Both the position numbers and the translations under genes were made by a program. The notes beneath the pieces are model-generated. The model ran no database searches, was not told the DNA's origin, and worked only from the letters and a program-made list of their open reading frames with translations. Below are positions 36,107-45,852 of a DNA stretch of 53,503 nt, piece by piece. Where the stretch lies: the NCBI RefSeq assembly GCF_002140175.1, contig NZ_NGMO01000002.1, positions 266,927-320,429 of the forward strand. Reading direction: 5' to 3'. The stretch is from Candidatus Enterococcus wittei. Lineage in GTDB: Bacteria; Bacillota; Bacilli; Lactobacillales; Enterococcaceae. Numbering within the stretch: the stretch's first letter is position 1; each line of letters starts with the position of its first letter.

Positions 36107-36707
36107 TATAAGGAAATAAATTGAGAGAGAGGATCGGAGATTTCAATCAATAATGATAATTGAATAACGTATTAAATAAAGTTATTTTAGTTATGTAATA
36201 TAAGATTATAAAGTATTTTTTTATTTGATCTATTTTATAGAATAAATGGATGTATTATCTATTTATTAAGAAAAAACCAAGTTTAATCTAATCATTTTTT
36301 ATTAGCTGATTTTTATAAAAATCAATGTTAAAATAATTTTTATGTTTTTTAAAATAGTAAAGTTTATTATGTGACGGATTTTATGTTTCGCAGATTAGTA
36401 TTCAAAACTGAAATAAAGAGTGAGAGAACGTAACTAGCTATTCGTTATTTTCTCAGGTGGGAGAAGATAAATTGCGTTGCTACAGACGTTTATTCATATT
36501 TATTTATAAGCGTTTGTTTAAAAGAATTATTTTTTTAAATGTTATGTTTAAAAATGGAATTCATTTTTATAATGATATCGAAATTTTCCAGCTGATTTTC
36601 TCTAGTTGACTTTTCATTTTTGTTATTTCTAGACTTATTGGTGGTAAAATACTAAAAATTTGGTAGAATTAGGGTGTTCTAAAATTTTTTGAAAAGAGAA
36701 GTCATGT
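36107..36707. other. 600-bp AT-rich gap before acpS
   Basis: I see no coding frame, known RNA or repeat. The last 110 bp probably hold the acpS promoter: candidates are TTGACT near 36606, without a clear -10 at the right distance, and an extended -10 TGG-TAGAAT near 36661-36669 lacking a good -35. Confidence 0.4.
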
Positions 36708-37058
36708 ATGATAACAGGAATTGGAATTGACGCAGTTGAACTGTCGAGAATTGCTAAGATCATCAAAGAAAAAACGAGTTTTATTGATCGTGTGCTAACA
36801 CCAAGTGAAATCGAAATGTTTCGTAGGTTACCCTTTCATCGGCAAGTGGAATTTTTAGGCGGTCGTTATGCGTGTAAAGAAGCTTTTTCAAAAGCTTGGG
36901 GGACAGGTATCGGGAAAGTCACTTTTCAAGAGATTGAGATTTTGAAAAATGAAGCTGGTCAGCCAATCGTGACAAAATCACCTCATCAGGGGAAGATTTG
37001 GGTCAGTATCACACATACAGATGAATTAGCTTTTGCACAGATTATTTTAGAAGACTAG
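36708..37058 (+). CDS. acpS: holo-[acyl-carrier-protein] synthase
   Basis: A 116-aa phosphopantetheinyl transferase that moves 4'-phosphopantetheine from CoA to acyl carrier protein. The metal-binding Asp is in GIGIDAVELSRI, and the catalytic Glu in GGRYACKEAFSKAWGTGIG. The ATG at 36708 follows GAAAAGAGAAG; a nearby ATG at 36704 is in another frame. It heads a tight operon with alr (16-bp gap) and a mazF-type gene, an order conserved in many Firmicutes. Confidence 0.96.
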   Translation: MITGIGIDAVELSRIAKIIKEKTSFIDRVLTPSEIEMFRRLPFHRQVEFLGGRYACKEAFSKAWGTGIGKVTFQEIEILKNEAGQPIVTKSPHQGKIWVSITHTDELAFAQIILED

Positions 37059-37074
37059 AAAGAAGGAAATAATA

Positions 37075-38193
37075 ATGGTTGTTGCTTGGCATCGTCCAAC
37101 GAAAGCGATTATACATAAAAAAGCAATTACAGAAAATGTCGCAAATGAAGTTTCTCGATTAAGTGATAAAGAATTATTTGCTGTAGTAAAAGCAAATGGT
37201 TATGGTCATGGAGCAGTCGAAACTGCCAAGGCGGCAGAAGCTGGAGGGGCCTCTGGCTTTTGTGTAGCTACTTTAGACGAAGGCATCGAATTACGAGAAG
37301 CAGGCTTCGTACAACCAATTCTTGTATTGAATATGGTTCCTGTTGATGCGTTGACGTTAGCAGTTATTCATGATCTATCTATTACAGCTGGGAATGAAGA
37401 GTGGTTGGAGCATGTAACTGGATATTTAGAAGAACGTCACTTAGAGCACCCACTTAAACTTCATTTGAAAGTAGATACAGGCATGGGGCGAATTGGATTT
37501 CGTTCATCCGTAGAAGTGAATGCAGCAGTCAATTATCTGCAAAATAGTTCGGTGTTGGAGTGGGAAGGAATCTTTACTCATTTTTCAACAGCGGATCAGG
37601 CAGATACCTCTTATTGGGAAAAACAAAATAAGCGTTTTTTAGAAGTGATTGAAAATCTTCCAGAGCTACCCCGATACATCCATAGTAGTAATAGTGCTAC
37701 TGCTTTGTGGCACGAACAGGCGCCTGGAAATATGATCCGATATGGGGTAGCGATGTATGGATTGAATCCTTCAGGACATGAATTAGCAGAAGTTTACCCT
37801 TTAAGACCAGCACTTGAGTTAGTCTCTGAATTGATCCAAGTGAAAAAACTACCTGCAGGTGAAGGAATTAGCTACGGGGAGACCTATGTAACTCCCAAAG
37901 AAGAATGGATTGGTACTGTACCCATTGGTTATGCAGACGGCTGGTTACGTAAAATGCAAGGTTTCTCGTTGTTAATTGAGGGTGTCTATTGTGAAACTGT
38001 AGGAAGAGTTTGTATGGATCAATTGATGGTGAGACTTCCTTATGAACTACCGGTAGGGACCAAAGTAACGCTAATTGGTCAAAGTGGTGAAGAGGAAATT
38101 ACGATGCAAGATGTGGCGGATCAAATGGAAACGATCCATTATGAAGTTGCATGTATACTAGGACCTCGAATTCCTAGAGAATATCAAGAGTAA
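37075..38193 (+). CDS. alr: alanine racemase
   Basis: A 372-aa PLP enzyme supplying D-alanine, the substrate for the ddl product in this window. The PLP Lys is in [11 protein letters not shown] near residue 40; the C-terminal catalytic Tyr is in the ISYGETYVT region and [12 protein letters not shown] is typical. AAGAAGGA precedes the ATG. It lies between acpS and the mazF-type gene with gaps of 16 and 10 bp, so the three are one transcript. Confidence 0.97.
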   Translation: MVVAWHRPTKAIIHKKAITENVANEVSRLSDKELFAVVKANGYGHGAVETAKAAEAGGASGFCVATLDEGIELREAGFVQPILVLNMVPVDALTLAVIHDLSITAGNEEWLEHVTGYLEERHLEHPLKLHLKVDTGMGRIGFRSSVEVNAAVNYLQNSSVLEWEGIFTHFSTADQADTSYWEKQNKRFLEVIENLPELPRYIHSSNSATALWHEQAPGNMIRYGVAMYGLNPSGHELAEVYPLRPALELVSELIQVKKLPAGEGISYGETYVTPKEEWIGTVPIGYADGWLRKMQGFSLLIEGVYCETVGRVCMDQLMVRLPYELPVGTKVTLIGQSGEEEITMQDVADQMETIHYEVACILGPRIPREYQE

Positions 38194-38203
38194 GGAGAGG
38201 CGT

Positions 38204-38569
38204 ATGGTAAAAAGAGGAGATATTTATTTTGCTGATCTTTCTCCAGTCGTAGGGTCAGAACAAGGTGGGACACGTCCTGTATTGGTGATTCAAAATAACT
38301 TAGGAAATCATTTCAGTCCCACAGTGATTGTTGCTGCTATCACTGCCAAAATGGCCAAGCCCAAGTTGCCTACGCATATAGGAATAAAAGCAACTGGAAC
38401 TGGTATAGAAAGAGATTCTGTAATCCTGCTTGAACAAATCAGGACAATTGATAAATCAAGGCTAAAAGAAAAAGTATGTCACTTAGAACGGCCAATCATG
38501 TTAGAAGTCGATCGTGCGCTAAAAATCAGTGTCGGTATTGAAGCGTTAATGCCTGCCGCAAAATCATAA
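38204..38569 (+). CDS. mazF: MazF/PemK-family endoribonuclease toxin
   Basis: A 121-aa mRNA interferase. The N-terminus [32 protein letters not shown] is the canonical MazF/NdoA pattern, with the conserved Arg of the GGTRP loop and the Thr in AAITAK. AAGGAG lies before the ATG. In Bacillus the antitoxin gene sits directly upstream between alr and the toxin; here alr ends 10 bp before the toxin start and no antitoxin frame is visible on either side. Control must come from elsewhere, or the protein is housekeeping-tolerated or weak. Confidence 0.93.
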   Translation: MVKRGDIYFADLSPVVGSEQGGTRPVLVIQNNLGNHFSPTVIVAAITAKMAKPKLPTHIGIKATGTGIERDSVILLEQIRTIDKSRLKEKVCHLERPIMLEVDRALKISVGIEALMPAAKS

Positions 38570-38692
38570 GATAAAACAGCACACTTTTACATATAAAAGG
38601 TTGATGAAAACGAAAAGGGTCGTCCTAGCGTGTACTAAAAATAAAAATGCTAAATAAAAGTTGTAGTTGGGACCAGTACTAGCTCTAAAAGA

Positions 38693-38746
38693 TAAGCCGA
38701 ATCATTTCGAAAGTAGTTTTTCTGCCTTTCGAAATGATCCGGCTTA
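38693..38746. terminator. bidirectional terminator after mazF and rpsN
   Basis: TAAGCCGAATCATTTCGAAA pairs with TTTCGAAATGATCCGGCTTA almost perfectly and is T-rich on both exits. The 120 bp between mazF and this hairpin hold nothing I can name. Confidence 0.88.
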
Positions 38747-38802
38747 TTTATTATGAAGGGGCTATTTTTGGTGTGAGAGGGTGGAAAAAGTGGATTTTAA
38801 CA

Positions 38803-39072
38803 TTACCAACTAGCTTTTTTCACTCCTGGGATCAGTCCTTGGTGAGCTAACTCGCGGAATTTCACACGAGACATACCAAACTTACGCATATATCCACGTG
38901 GTCTACCATCTATCATGTCACGATTTTTAAGTCGTTCTGGACGTGCACTTAAAGGAAGCTTACGTAAACCTTCATAATCTTTTTGAACTTTTAATTCTTG
39001 ACGTAATGACGCATACTGAGCAATGATTTCTTGTTGTTTTTTTGCTTTCGCAATCTTAGATTTTTTTGCCAT
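38803..39072 (-). CDS. rpsN: 30S ribosomal protein S14, zinc-independent form
   Basis: An 89-aa S14 protein. It is the long C-minus type: the sequence ends [30 protein letters not shown] and has none of the four Cys of the short zinc-ribbon S14. Firmicutes often carry both, with the Cys-containing copy in the main ribosomal operon. The C-minus form replaces it when zinc is short, freeing zinc. A Zur-type palindrome overlaps the promoter region, matching this role. GGAGGAAA precedes the ATG. Confidence 0.96.
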   Translation of the reverse strand: MAKKSKIAKAKKQQEIIAQYASLRQELKVQKDYEGLRKLPLSARPERLKNRDMIDGRPRGYMRKFGMSRVKFRELAHQGLIPGVKKASW

Positions 39073-39102
39073 CTATCGTTTCCTCCAATAAATTTTTATG
39101 TA

Positions 39103-39121
39103 AAACGTAATGATTACGTTT
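39103..39121 (-). promoter_or_regulatory. Zur-type operator upstream of rpsN
   Basis: AAACGTAATGATTACGTTT is a perfect 19-bp palindrome. Its core CGTAATnATTACG equals the known Firmicutes Zur box. It lies between the rpsN promoter and the ribosome binding site, a position expected for zinc-dependent repression. Confidence 0.82.
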
Positions 39122-39133
39122 GATTGAGTAGCT

Positions 39134-39162
39134 ACTATATCATAGTCTTTTTTAAAAGACAA
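39134..39162 (-). promoter_or_regulatory. rpsN promoter
   Basis: On the minus strand TTGTCT (39157-39162), 17 nt, TATAGT (39134-39139). The Zur-type palindrome begins 12 bp after the -10 box, covering the likely transcription start. Confidence 0.72.
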
Positions 39163-39198
39163 TTTTTTTCTCTCGAAAACGAAAAAATAAATAAAATC

Positions 39199-39239
39199 GA
39201 AGCGCTTCTTTTGTCAAAAGTGCTTGTCGTACGTAAACT
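39199..39239 (+). promoter_or_regulatory. promoter of the MDR oxidoreductase, with abutting palindrome
   Basis: TTGTCA (39211-39216), 17 nt, TAAACT (39234-39239). The palindrome GAAGCGCTTC (39199-39208) ends 2 bp before the -35 box. Its AAGCGCTT core resembles a CcpA site but the outer TG and CA are missing. Confidence 0.5.
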
Positions 39240-39264
39240 GAAAGAAAAAGGGGAGGGCTGAACG

Positions 39265-40209
39265 ATGCGAAGATTTGCCATAAACGGTTATGGAAAGGCA
39301 GAAGAGGTATTTGAGGAGATTTTGGCACAACCACGTGAAGTTACTGCAGAGCATGTGAGAATAAATTTAAAAGCTTTTAGTATCAATCCTTATGATGTAG
39401 CGGTTCGTTTGGGAAAAATGAAAGCCGAGCGTACGTTGAAATTTCCTTATGTTCTAGGAAACGATGGTGCAGGGATCATTACGGAAGTAGGCGAGGGTGT
39501 AAATTATTTTCATGTAGGAGATCGTGTTGCGTTGCACGCATTAGGAGGTACGTATGGGGAAGAAGTGGTTGTACCGGTAAAGAAAATAGCAAAATTACCC
39601 GAAAAAATGAATTGGGCAGAAGCTTCAGCAATCGTCACTCCGGGAATTACAGCGTATCATTTGATTACTCATCTACTGGATATACAACCCACCGATACTG
39701 TCATGATTCTAGGAGCATCTGGTAATGTAGGGAGAAGTCTTGTCCAATTACTTCATGAAAAAGGAATCCATCTATTAGCAAGCGCCTCTAAAAGAAATGA
39801 ACATAGTGTGAGACAGCTAGGAGTTTCCCATTTTTCTGCCTATGATGAAGAAAATCCTGGGGAAGTTTTTGCTGATCAAGCAGATATCGTGATCGATGCC
39901 ACCAAGGGAAGCAGACAAGGAAAAGTAGGGATCCAGATCATGAAAGAAGGTGGTCGATATATTGCGTTAAATGATTTACCGGAATTATCCTTACGTAATG
40001 AAAAAAATGGTTTTTATGAAATGTATATTCCAAGAAAAGAATATCAAGATAGGGAAGCCTTTGATCATCTTTTTTCCGCCTATCAACAAGGTCATTTTGC
40101 CATAAAGATAGCAGAAACATTACCAGCCACTTTGGCAAATGTGATTGTGGCACACCAGAAAATGGAAGGTCATCCACCAGCTGGAAAAATAAGCTTGGTA
40201 TTTGATTAA
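39265..40209 (+). CDS. MDR-family NADP-dependent oxidoreductase (quinone reductase type)
   Basis: A 314-aa medium-chain dehydrogenase/reductase without catalytic zinc ligands. The GroES-like half has NPYDVAVRLG, PYVLGNDGAGIITEVGEGV and F-VGDRVAL. The Rossmann half has the glycine motif VMILGASGNVGRSLVQL. This is the pattern of zinc-independent quinone oxidoreductases, which reduce quinones or reactive carbonyls with NADPH. The substrate is not predictable. GGGGAGGG precedes the ATG. It is divergent from rpsN and ends in its own terminator. Confidence 0.9.
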   Translation: MRRFAINGYGKAEEVFEEILAQPREVTAEHVRINLKAFSINPYDVAVRLGKMKAERTLKFPYVLGNDGAGIITEVGEGVNYFHVGDRVALHALGGTYGEEVVVPVKKIAKLPEKMNWAEASAIVTPGITAYHLITHLLDIQPTDTVMILGASGNVGRSLVQLLHEKGIHLLASASKRNEHSVRQLGVSHFSAYDEENPGEVFADQADIVIDATKGSRQGKVGIQIMKEGGRYIALNDLPELSLRNEKNGFYEMYIPRKEYQDREAFDHLFSAYQQGHFAIKIAETLPATLANVIVAHQKMEGHPPAGKISLVFD

Positions 40210-40237
40210 GAATATATTTCGTCTATGTTTGAAAAAG

Positions 40238-40271
40238 AGTCTGTCCATGCTATAAATGGTGCAGACTTTTT
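40238..40271 (+). terminator. terminator of the oxidoreductase gene
   Basis: AGTCTG-CCAT and ATGG-CAGACT form a stem followed by five T residues. Confidence 0.8.
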
Positions 40272-40419
40272 GTCGATGATTACCTTATAAATATCTTTCC
40301 TACATAAATGATGATAAAGTAAAAGAGACGAACTTTAATATTTTATTAAGGTAAACGGGGCAACATTCGGACAATTCGATTTATATGTCAAAATTTAGGG
40401 GATTTTCATGAAAAAGTTA

Positions 40420-40449
40420 TTGAAAATAAGTTGAAATACATGATAAAGT
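40420..40449 (+). promoter_or_regulatory. promoter of the YhgE/Pip gene
   Basis: TTGAAA (40420-40425), 18 nt, TAAAGT (40444-40449). The -10 is the same as in the rpsO promoter. Confidence 0.5.
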
Positions 40450-40480
40450 GGATCAGCTGAAACAAAAGAAGGGGATATTT

Positions 40481-43186
40481 ATGCGGTCAATAAAAAATAC
40501 ACTTAAATTATATTTACTTGATTGGAAACGAATAGCCAAGAACCCAATTGCCACACTTCTGATCATTGCCATCATGATTATCCCTTCATTATATGCATGG
40601 TTTAATATCAAAGCGTTGTGGGATCCATATGGGAATACCGGTGATTTACCAATTGCTGTGTACAGCGCAGACAAGCCGGCAGAATTTCAAGGAAATGAAG
40701 TAGCAATCGGCAAAGAAGTGCTTAAATCTCTTCATGAAAATAAAGATTTAGGTTGGCGATTCGTTGATTCGAAACAGGAGTTAGAAGACGGTGTACGTTC
40801 GGGAAAATACTACGCCGGAATTTATTTACCAGAAGATTTTTCAAAAGATCTATTAAGCTTTACGAGTGGGGACATCAGGAAACCCAAAATCGAATATACA
40901 GTAAATGAAAAAATCAATGCGATTGCACCGAAAATCACCGATAAAGGGGCAACGTCGATTCAATCACAGATTTCCAGTGAGTTTATCAAAACAGCTAGTG
41001 ATACGTTACTAAGAGTGTTCAATGAAATCGGATATGATATCGATTCGAACTTAGTAAGTATCAATAAAGTGAAATCAATGATCTTATCCACAGATGAAAA
41101 CTTAGGGTCTATTGATGGTTATACCCAACAAGTGCTTGATTTACAAAAGCAACTACCAGATATCAAAAATAAACTAGCTAAAGCCAATGAATTTGTCGAT
41201 TATTTACCACAGGTCGATGAAATGGGGCAAAAGGTCGTGGCATTGAATGAGAAGATGCCCGAGTTGAAAGATCAAGCAAAAATCATTCTTGATCTTCAAC
41301 AAAAGATTCCTGAGATCCAAAATGCAGGAAAGCAGATTGCTGAAATCGACAATGACTTTTCTTCTATTGAAGAAACGATGGATCAAGCAATCAACGAAGC
41401 AAAACAAGGATTAACCATCATCCAACAAGTGCAAGCCATCTTGCCAGATGTGAAAAAACTTGAATCACAAGCTAGCAACTTGGCGACAGATACGAAGAAC
41501 GCTGCTACACAATTGAAAGAAGCTGTTCCAGGGATCACAACGAGTGTGAAGACGACTTTAGATTCAATCAGTCAAGTAGCAACTACTACTAGTTCATTAG
41601 CAGCAACAATTGAAGAAGCTGTGGCAGATGGACAACTTACTGATCAAGAGAAAACAGATATCAATAACGTATTAACTCGTTTTATCAATAGTATCCCAGA
41701 ACAACAAAAAGCGATCGATCAAGTGATTGCGTTCTTGAAACAATTGCAAGCAAATACTGGAAGTTCGAAATTACAACCAGTGATCGATGCCTTAACGAAT
41801 GTCAAACTATTATTGACTGATTTGCAAAATCGATTAGTCCAATTGAATGAAGCAATCCAAACAGGAAACATCGATGACGTAAAAAAATTACTTCAAGAAG
41901 TTCAAAATGCTGCAGCTTCAGTAAATAATTTAATCAAAAGTATTCCAGTAGATAATGTCAGCACAACTGTCGAATCACTCTTGAATCAAGTGATCGATAC
42001 GATCACTACCGCTCAGGGTGTGTTAAGCCAAGCGGAACAAATCGATTTTGATTCATTGTTAAATGCAACCAAAGAAACGGTAACGAATGTGGTAGCGATC
42101 TTAGAGAAATATCAAAAAGAAATGCCAGCGATTGGACAGGAAATCCATGATGCAAATACGATGTTAAATGGTAATATGGAGACTATCGTCAATGGGATCA
42201 ATAAAGGGGCAGATCTTTACAACAATGATCTTCCTGTATTACAAGAAAAATTAGGCTTAGCAGCTGATTTTGTTCAAAATGATTGGCCAACGATCAGAAA
42301 TGAAATCAATAGCACTATGACAACGGTCAATGAAAAAATGCCTGAAGTGGAAACTGCAGTCAATGCTGCGGCTGATCTGATCACTAATGACTGGCCTAGT
42401 ATCAAAGCAGGAATCGCCAAAGCGGCAGATGCGATCCGTAAGGGAGAAGAAGAAGTCGATCTTGGCGAGGTAATCAAACTATTGAAATTAGATGCCACAA
42501 AAGAAAGTGATTTCTTTACATCACCGGTAGAACTACAAACTAATGCGTTGTATCCAATTCCAAATAACGGGTCCGCAAGCACACCGTTTTACACTGCTTT
42601 ATGTTTGTGGGTAGGGGCAGTATTACTTTCAAGTGTTGCCACAACCGATTATTATTTAGACAAGAAAGAACGTAATAAGTTTACGAAACGTGAACAGTTC
42701 GTTGCTCGGATGTTGACCTTCTTGACGGTGGCGATTGCTCAAAGTCTAATCGTTACATTAGGGAACATTTTCTTGCTTGGAGTATACGTAGTCAATCCAG
42801 TATATAGTGTCCTATTTTCACTTTTGATTGCCTTATCATTTATGATGATCGTCTATGTGTTAGCGGCACTCTTTGATAATGTCGGAAAAGGAATTGCGAT
42901 TATCATTCTCGTACTATCCATCTCTGGTGGTGGAGGAAACTATCCAATTCAAGTGTCAGGTAAATTCTTCCAGATGATCAATCCATTTTTACCATTTACG
43001 CATGCAGTGAATCTGTTACGAGAGTCTACTGGTGGGATTTACTGGCCAAATGCCACAAAAGCGATCTGGATCTTGATTGGTTTGTTCGTTGTAGTGGGGA
43101 TCATCGGGACAGCTGTTTTTCCATTTATTGAAGAGAAAATGAAGAAATTCAAGGAAGCTGCCCATGAGAGTCGAATCTTCCACTAA
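40481..43186 (+). CDS. YhgE/Pip-family membrane protein
   Basis: A 901-aa protein of the phage-infection-protein family. One N-terminal membrane helix ([22 protein letters not shown]) is followed by a conserved outer domain ([25 protein letters not shown]). A very long helical region of about 500 residues rich in Gln, Asn and Ala looks like a coiled-coil stalk with repeated segments such as LPDIKN and MPEVE/MPELK. Five or six membrane helices of ABC-2 type close the protein. Lactococcal Pip is a phage receptor; Bacillus YueB is an SPP1 receptor. The physiological role is unclear. The start [18 protein letters not shown] at 40481 follows GAAGGGGA. Confidence 0.9.
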   Translation: MRSIKNTLKLYLLDWKRIAKNPIATLLIIAIMIIPSLYAWFNIKALWDPYGNTGDLPIAVYSADKPAEFQGNEVAIGKEVLKSLHENKDLGWRFVDSKQELEDGVRSGKYYAGIYLPEDFSKDLLSFTSGDIRKPKIEYTVNEKINAIAPKITDKGATSIQSQISSEFIKTASDTLLRVFNEIGYDIDSNLVSINKVKSMILSTDENLGSIDGYTQQVLDLQKQLPDIKNKLAKANEFVDYLPQVDEMGQKVVALNEKMPELKDQAKIILDLQQKIPEIQNAGKQIAEIDNDFSSIEETMDQAINEAKQGLTIIQQVQAILPDVKKLESQASNLATDTKNAATQLKEAVPGITTSVKTTLDSISQVATTTSSLAATIEEAVADGQLTDQEKTDINNVLTRFINSIPEQQKAIDQVIAFLKQLQANTGSSKLQPVIDALTNVKLLLTDLQNRLVQLNEAIQTGNIDDVKKLLQEVQNAAASVNNLIKSIPVDNVSTTVESLLNQVIDTITTAQGVLSQAEQIDFDSLLNATKETVTNVVAILEKYQKEMPAIGQEIHDANTMLNGNMETIVNGINKGADLYNNDLPVLQEKLGLAADFVQNDWPTIRNEINSTMTTVNEKMPEVETAVNAAADLITNDWPSIKAGIAKAADAIRKGEEEVDLGEVIKLLKLDATKESDFFTSPVELQTNALYPIPNNGSASTPFYTALCLWVGAVLLSSVATTDYYLDKKERNKFTKREQFVARMLTFLTVAIAQSLIVTLGNIFLLGVYVVNPVYSVLFSLLIALSFMMIVYVLAALFDNVGKGIAIIILVLSISGGGGNYPIQVSGKFFQMINPFLPFTHAVNLLRESTGGIYWPNATKAIWILIGLFVVVGIIGTAVFPFIEEKMKKFKEAAHESRIFH

Positions 43187-43263
43187 CATGTGACTTTTTG
43201 TTTAGCAAGTTGCTAAGAAAACAGGCTAGTATTTAATGAAAAGATACCCTGCTTTAGACAATC

Positions 43264-43305
43264 AACGAGCTTAGGAGATGATCGTTTTCCTAAGCTCGTT
43301 TTTTT
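43264..43305 (+). terminator. terminator of the YhgE/Pip gene
   Basis: AACGAGCTTAGGA (43264-43276) and TCCTAAGCTCGTT (43288-43300) are perfect complements followed by T residues. Confidence 0.92.
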
Positions 43306-43404
43306 ATATCTACATCTTCACAAAGCTTACTTAGTATGAAAATCTACAGAGAAAAAAACACTTGAAAAAGTTGCTTGTTTTTATGAATATTTTCTGTAAT
43401 TTTA

Positions 43405-43433
43405 TTGACATTTCAATGTTGTGGGCGTACTAT
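43405..43433 (+). promoter_or_regulatory. kimA promoter
   Basis: A perfect TTGACA (43405-43410), 17 nt, TACTAT (43428-43433). The ~65-nt leader is too short for the c-di-AMP riboswitch that precedes kimA in Bacillus. Confidence 0.68.
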
Positions 43434-43503
43434 AACAACTTGTTTACTATAAATTTTGACACCAATATTTCGCAGAGAAAAGGTGTGTAAAGGAGTATAA
43501 AAA

Positions 43504-45327
43504 TTGGACTACTTAAAAAGGTTATTGGTAGGGAAACCGTTAAAATCTGCTGAAAATGATGAACATAAATTAACACGTTTTGCAGCCTTAGCGCTCTTAT
43601 CTTCTGATGCATTGTCTTCGATTGCTTATGGAACGGAACAGATCGTCGTAGTATTGGTAGCATTATCTGCTGCTGCGATTTGGTATTCATTACCGATCGC
43701 TGCATTTGTTATTATTTTATTGATTTCTTTAACGCTATCTTATCGTCAGATCATCCATGCTTATCCTCATGGGGGAGGGGCTTATGTCGTTAGTAGCGAA
43801 AACCTTGGTAAAAATGCTGGTTTGATTTCGGGAGGTTCCTTACTGATCGATTATATGCTGACAGTGGCTGTTTCGGTTTCAGCTGGTGCCGAAGCGATTA
43901 CTTCAGCGGTACCTGCACTATTTGGGCATCAAGTCGCTATTTCGGTAACGATCGTTGTTTTACTGATGATGTTGAATTTACGAGGATTAAGAGAATCTGC
44001 TTCCTTCTTATTATTTCCAGTCTATACGTTCATTTTGATCATTTCATTATTGATTGTTGTAGGTTTGTTAAATATCGTGACAGGAGCCGTTCCGCTGCAA
44101 GCAACAGCTCTTCCAGGGGCAGTCGTTCCAGGTGTCTCGATTGCCTTGATCTTGCGAGCTTTTTCTTCAGGGTCTTCCTCTTTGACAGGAGTGGAAGCCA
44201 TCAGTAATGCCGTACCATTTTTTAAGAAACCTCGTGCAAAAAATGCCGCAGCAACCTTAACGATGATGGCGTTGATTTTGGGATTCTTCTTTGTTGGGAT
44301 CACATTTATCAATTATTGGTATGGAATTGTTCCAGAAAAAGAAGTAACCGTGCTTTCTCAAATCGGTCAAGCTGTTTTCGGACACGGGATCTTATACTAT
44401 ATCCTTCAATTTGCAACAGCATTGATTTTAGCCGTAGCCGCTAATACAGGCTTTTCTGCTTTTCCAGTTTTAGCTTATAACTTGGCAAAAGATAAGTTCA
44501 TGCCTCACATGTATCTTGATCGTGGGGACCGTTTAGGTTATTCAAATGGGATCATCACCTTAGCTTTAGGATCGATTGCTTTACTGTTCATTTTCAATGG
44601 TTCTACGGAACGTTTGATTCCATTGTACTCGATTGGGGTATTTATTCCTTTTGCCTTATCGCAAACTGGAATGGTGATAAAATGGAAAAAAGAAAGTAAG
44701 AAATGGTTGACTAAATCTCTAGCTAACATTACAGGAGCGTTCATTTCCTATGCGATTATAGCTATTTTATTCGTATATCGTTTGGGCGATATCTGGCCAT
44801 TTTTTATTATCATGCCGATCGTGATGTTTGTCTTTTATAAAATCCATGATCATTACAAAAAAGTAGCTGAACAACTTCGTTTAGAAGATGAAGCAAAATT
44901 ACATGAGTTTGATGGAAACACAGTTATTGTGTTAGTTGGTAATGTGACTCGTGTAAATATCGGAGCATTGAATTATGCTCGCTCAATTGGAGACTATGTG
45001 GTAGCGATGCATGTATCATTAGATGAAGATGTCAAAAAGGAAAAAGAGATCGAAGCAGAATTTAAGAAACATTTCCCAGATGTTCGTTTTTCGATTGTTC
45101 ATTCTTCTTATCGGTCGATTGAAAACCCGATTATTCGTTATGTGGATCTAGTCAGCAAAAATTCCACAAAACAAAACTATACAACCACAGTATTGATACC
45201 GCAATTTGTGCCGAATCGCAGATGGCAAAATATCTTGCATAATCAAACGAGTCTAAGACTACGTTTGCGACTGTCTTGGCGTGAAAATATCGTAGTAAGT
45301 ACCTATAGTTATCATCTGAAGAAATAA
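43504..45327 (+). CDS. kimA: KimA-like potassium importer (APC superfamily)
   Basis: A 607-aa membrane protein with about 12 helices and a cytosolic C-terminal domain of ~150 residues (VIVLVGNVTRVNIGALNYARSIG onward, a USP-like fold). The opening LLVGKPLKSAENDEHKLTRFAALALLSSDALSSIAYGTEQI closely resembles Bacillus KimA (formerly YdaO), a K+/H+ symporter of 607 aa, so potassium rather than amino-acid import is my preferred call. Other APC permeases remain possible. It starts with TTG at 43504 after AAGGAG. It is monocistronic. With kup, it would give the cell two constitutive-type K+ importers in this window. Confidence 0.82.
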   Translation: MDYLKRLLVGKPLKSAENDEHKLTRFAALALLSSDALSSIAYGTEQIVVVLVALSAAAIWYSLPIAAFVIILLISLTLSYRQIIHAYPHGGGAYVVSSENLGKNAGLISGGSLLIDYMLTVAVSVSAGAEAITSAVPALFGHQVAISVTIVVLLMMLNLRGLRESASFLLFPVYTFILIISLLIVVGLLNIVTGAVPLQATALPGAVVPGVSIALILRAFSSGSSSLTGVEAISNAVPFFKKPRAKNAAATLTMMALILGFFFVGITFINYWYGIVPEKEVTVLSQIGQAVFGHGILYYILQFATALILAVAANTGFSAFPVLAYNLAKDKFMPHMYLDRGDRLGYSNGIITLALGSIALLFIFNGSTERLIPLYSIGVFIPFALSQTGMVIKWKKESKKWLTKSLANITGAFISYAIIAILFVYRLGDIWPFFIIMPIVMFVFYKIHDHYKKVAEQLRLEDEAKLHEFDGNTVIVLVGNVTRVNIGALNYARSIGDYVVAMHVSLDEDVKKEKEIEAEFKKHFPDVRFSIVHSSYRSIENPIIRYVDLVSKNSTKQNYTTTVLIPQFVPNRRWQNILHNQTSLRLRLRLSWRENIVVSTYSYHLKK

Positions 45328-45361
45328 AGAAAAGACACACTTATAAATATCTCCTTATTAC

Positions 45362-45405
45362 CCGGCCGTGAAGTGATTGAATGTTATTTCACGGTCGGTT
45401 TTTAG
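45362..45405 (+). terminator. kimA terminator
   Basis: CCGGCCGTGAA and TTCACGGTCGG form a stem with one G-U pair, followed by five T residues. Confidence 0.88.
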
Positions 45406-45534
45406 TTGATTTATGTAACACCATGAGGGGAAGATATTTTTAAAGTGGCATATGAAATACTCATTGAAAAAATAATTACACCAATTCTTTCTCTGTTTTT
45501 ATGTATGTTATTATTGAAAATCCATATTCTATTC

Positions 45535-45595
45535 GAGCGTGGGACAAAAATAAAGAACAATTTTGTCTCATGCTCTAAACACGTATAAGCCGCTT
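45535..45595 (+). repeat. intergenic hairpin element, copy 1
   Basis: GAGCGTGGGACAAAA (45535-45549) pairs with TTTTGTCTCATGCTC (45561-45575) and is followed by TAAACACGTATAAGCCGCTT. A second hairpin, GCTTCTA/TAGAAGC, follows at once. A diverged copy lies at 45712. Hairpins of the type GTGGGACAAAA recur between genes in enterococci and other cocci as far as I recall. Confidence 0.65.
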
Positions 45596-45711
45596 CTATC
45601 CCAGTCTCGTGTTCTAGAAGCCGTATTTCGACAATAAAAACATCAATCAAATGTCTTTTTCATGACCTTGATGAACGGTATTTCTCCAGATGATTGATGG
45701 TAATAAGGAAA

Positions 45712-45770
45712 GAGCGTGGAGCAAAAGGTTTATTTCCTTTTGTTACACACTCTAAATACGTATAAACGGC
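45712..45770 (+). repeat. intergenic hairpin element, copy 2
   Basis: GAGCGTGGAGCAAAA (45712-45726) pairs imperfectly with TTTTGTTACACACTC (45738-45752) and continues TAAATACGTATAAACGGC, matching copy 1 in order and spacing. The loop sequence differs completely while the stem and the ACGTATAA tail are kept. Confidence 0.65.
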
Positions 45771-45792
45771 GCAAACAGAAGCAACCCTTTCG

Positions 45793-45852
45793 GAAATAAG
45801 TTGAAATTCACAAAAATTTGAAAAATATATTCCGTGAATTCCTTCTTATTTC
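45793..45852. repeat. long inverted repeat downstream of opuCD
   Basis: GAAATAAG-TT-GAAATTCAC (45793-45811) pairs with GTGAATT-CCTT-CTTATTTC (45834-45852). It lies 72 bp past the end of opuCD and no T run follows on either strand. It may end or stabilise the opuC mRNA. Confidence 0.55.

Noticed and set aside
43187-43503. ydaO-type c-di-AMP riboswitch before the KimA-like gene
   Set aside because: The promoter sits about 95 bp before the start and the terminator of the previous gene ends at 43305, leaving too little room; the core motifs are absent.
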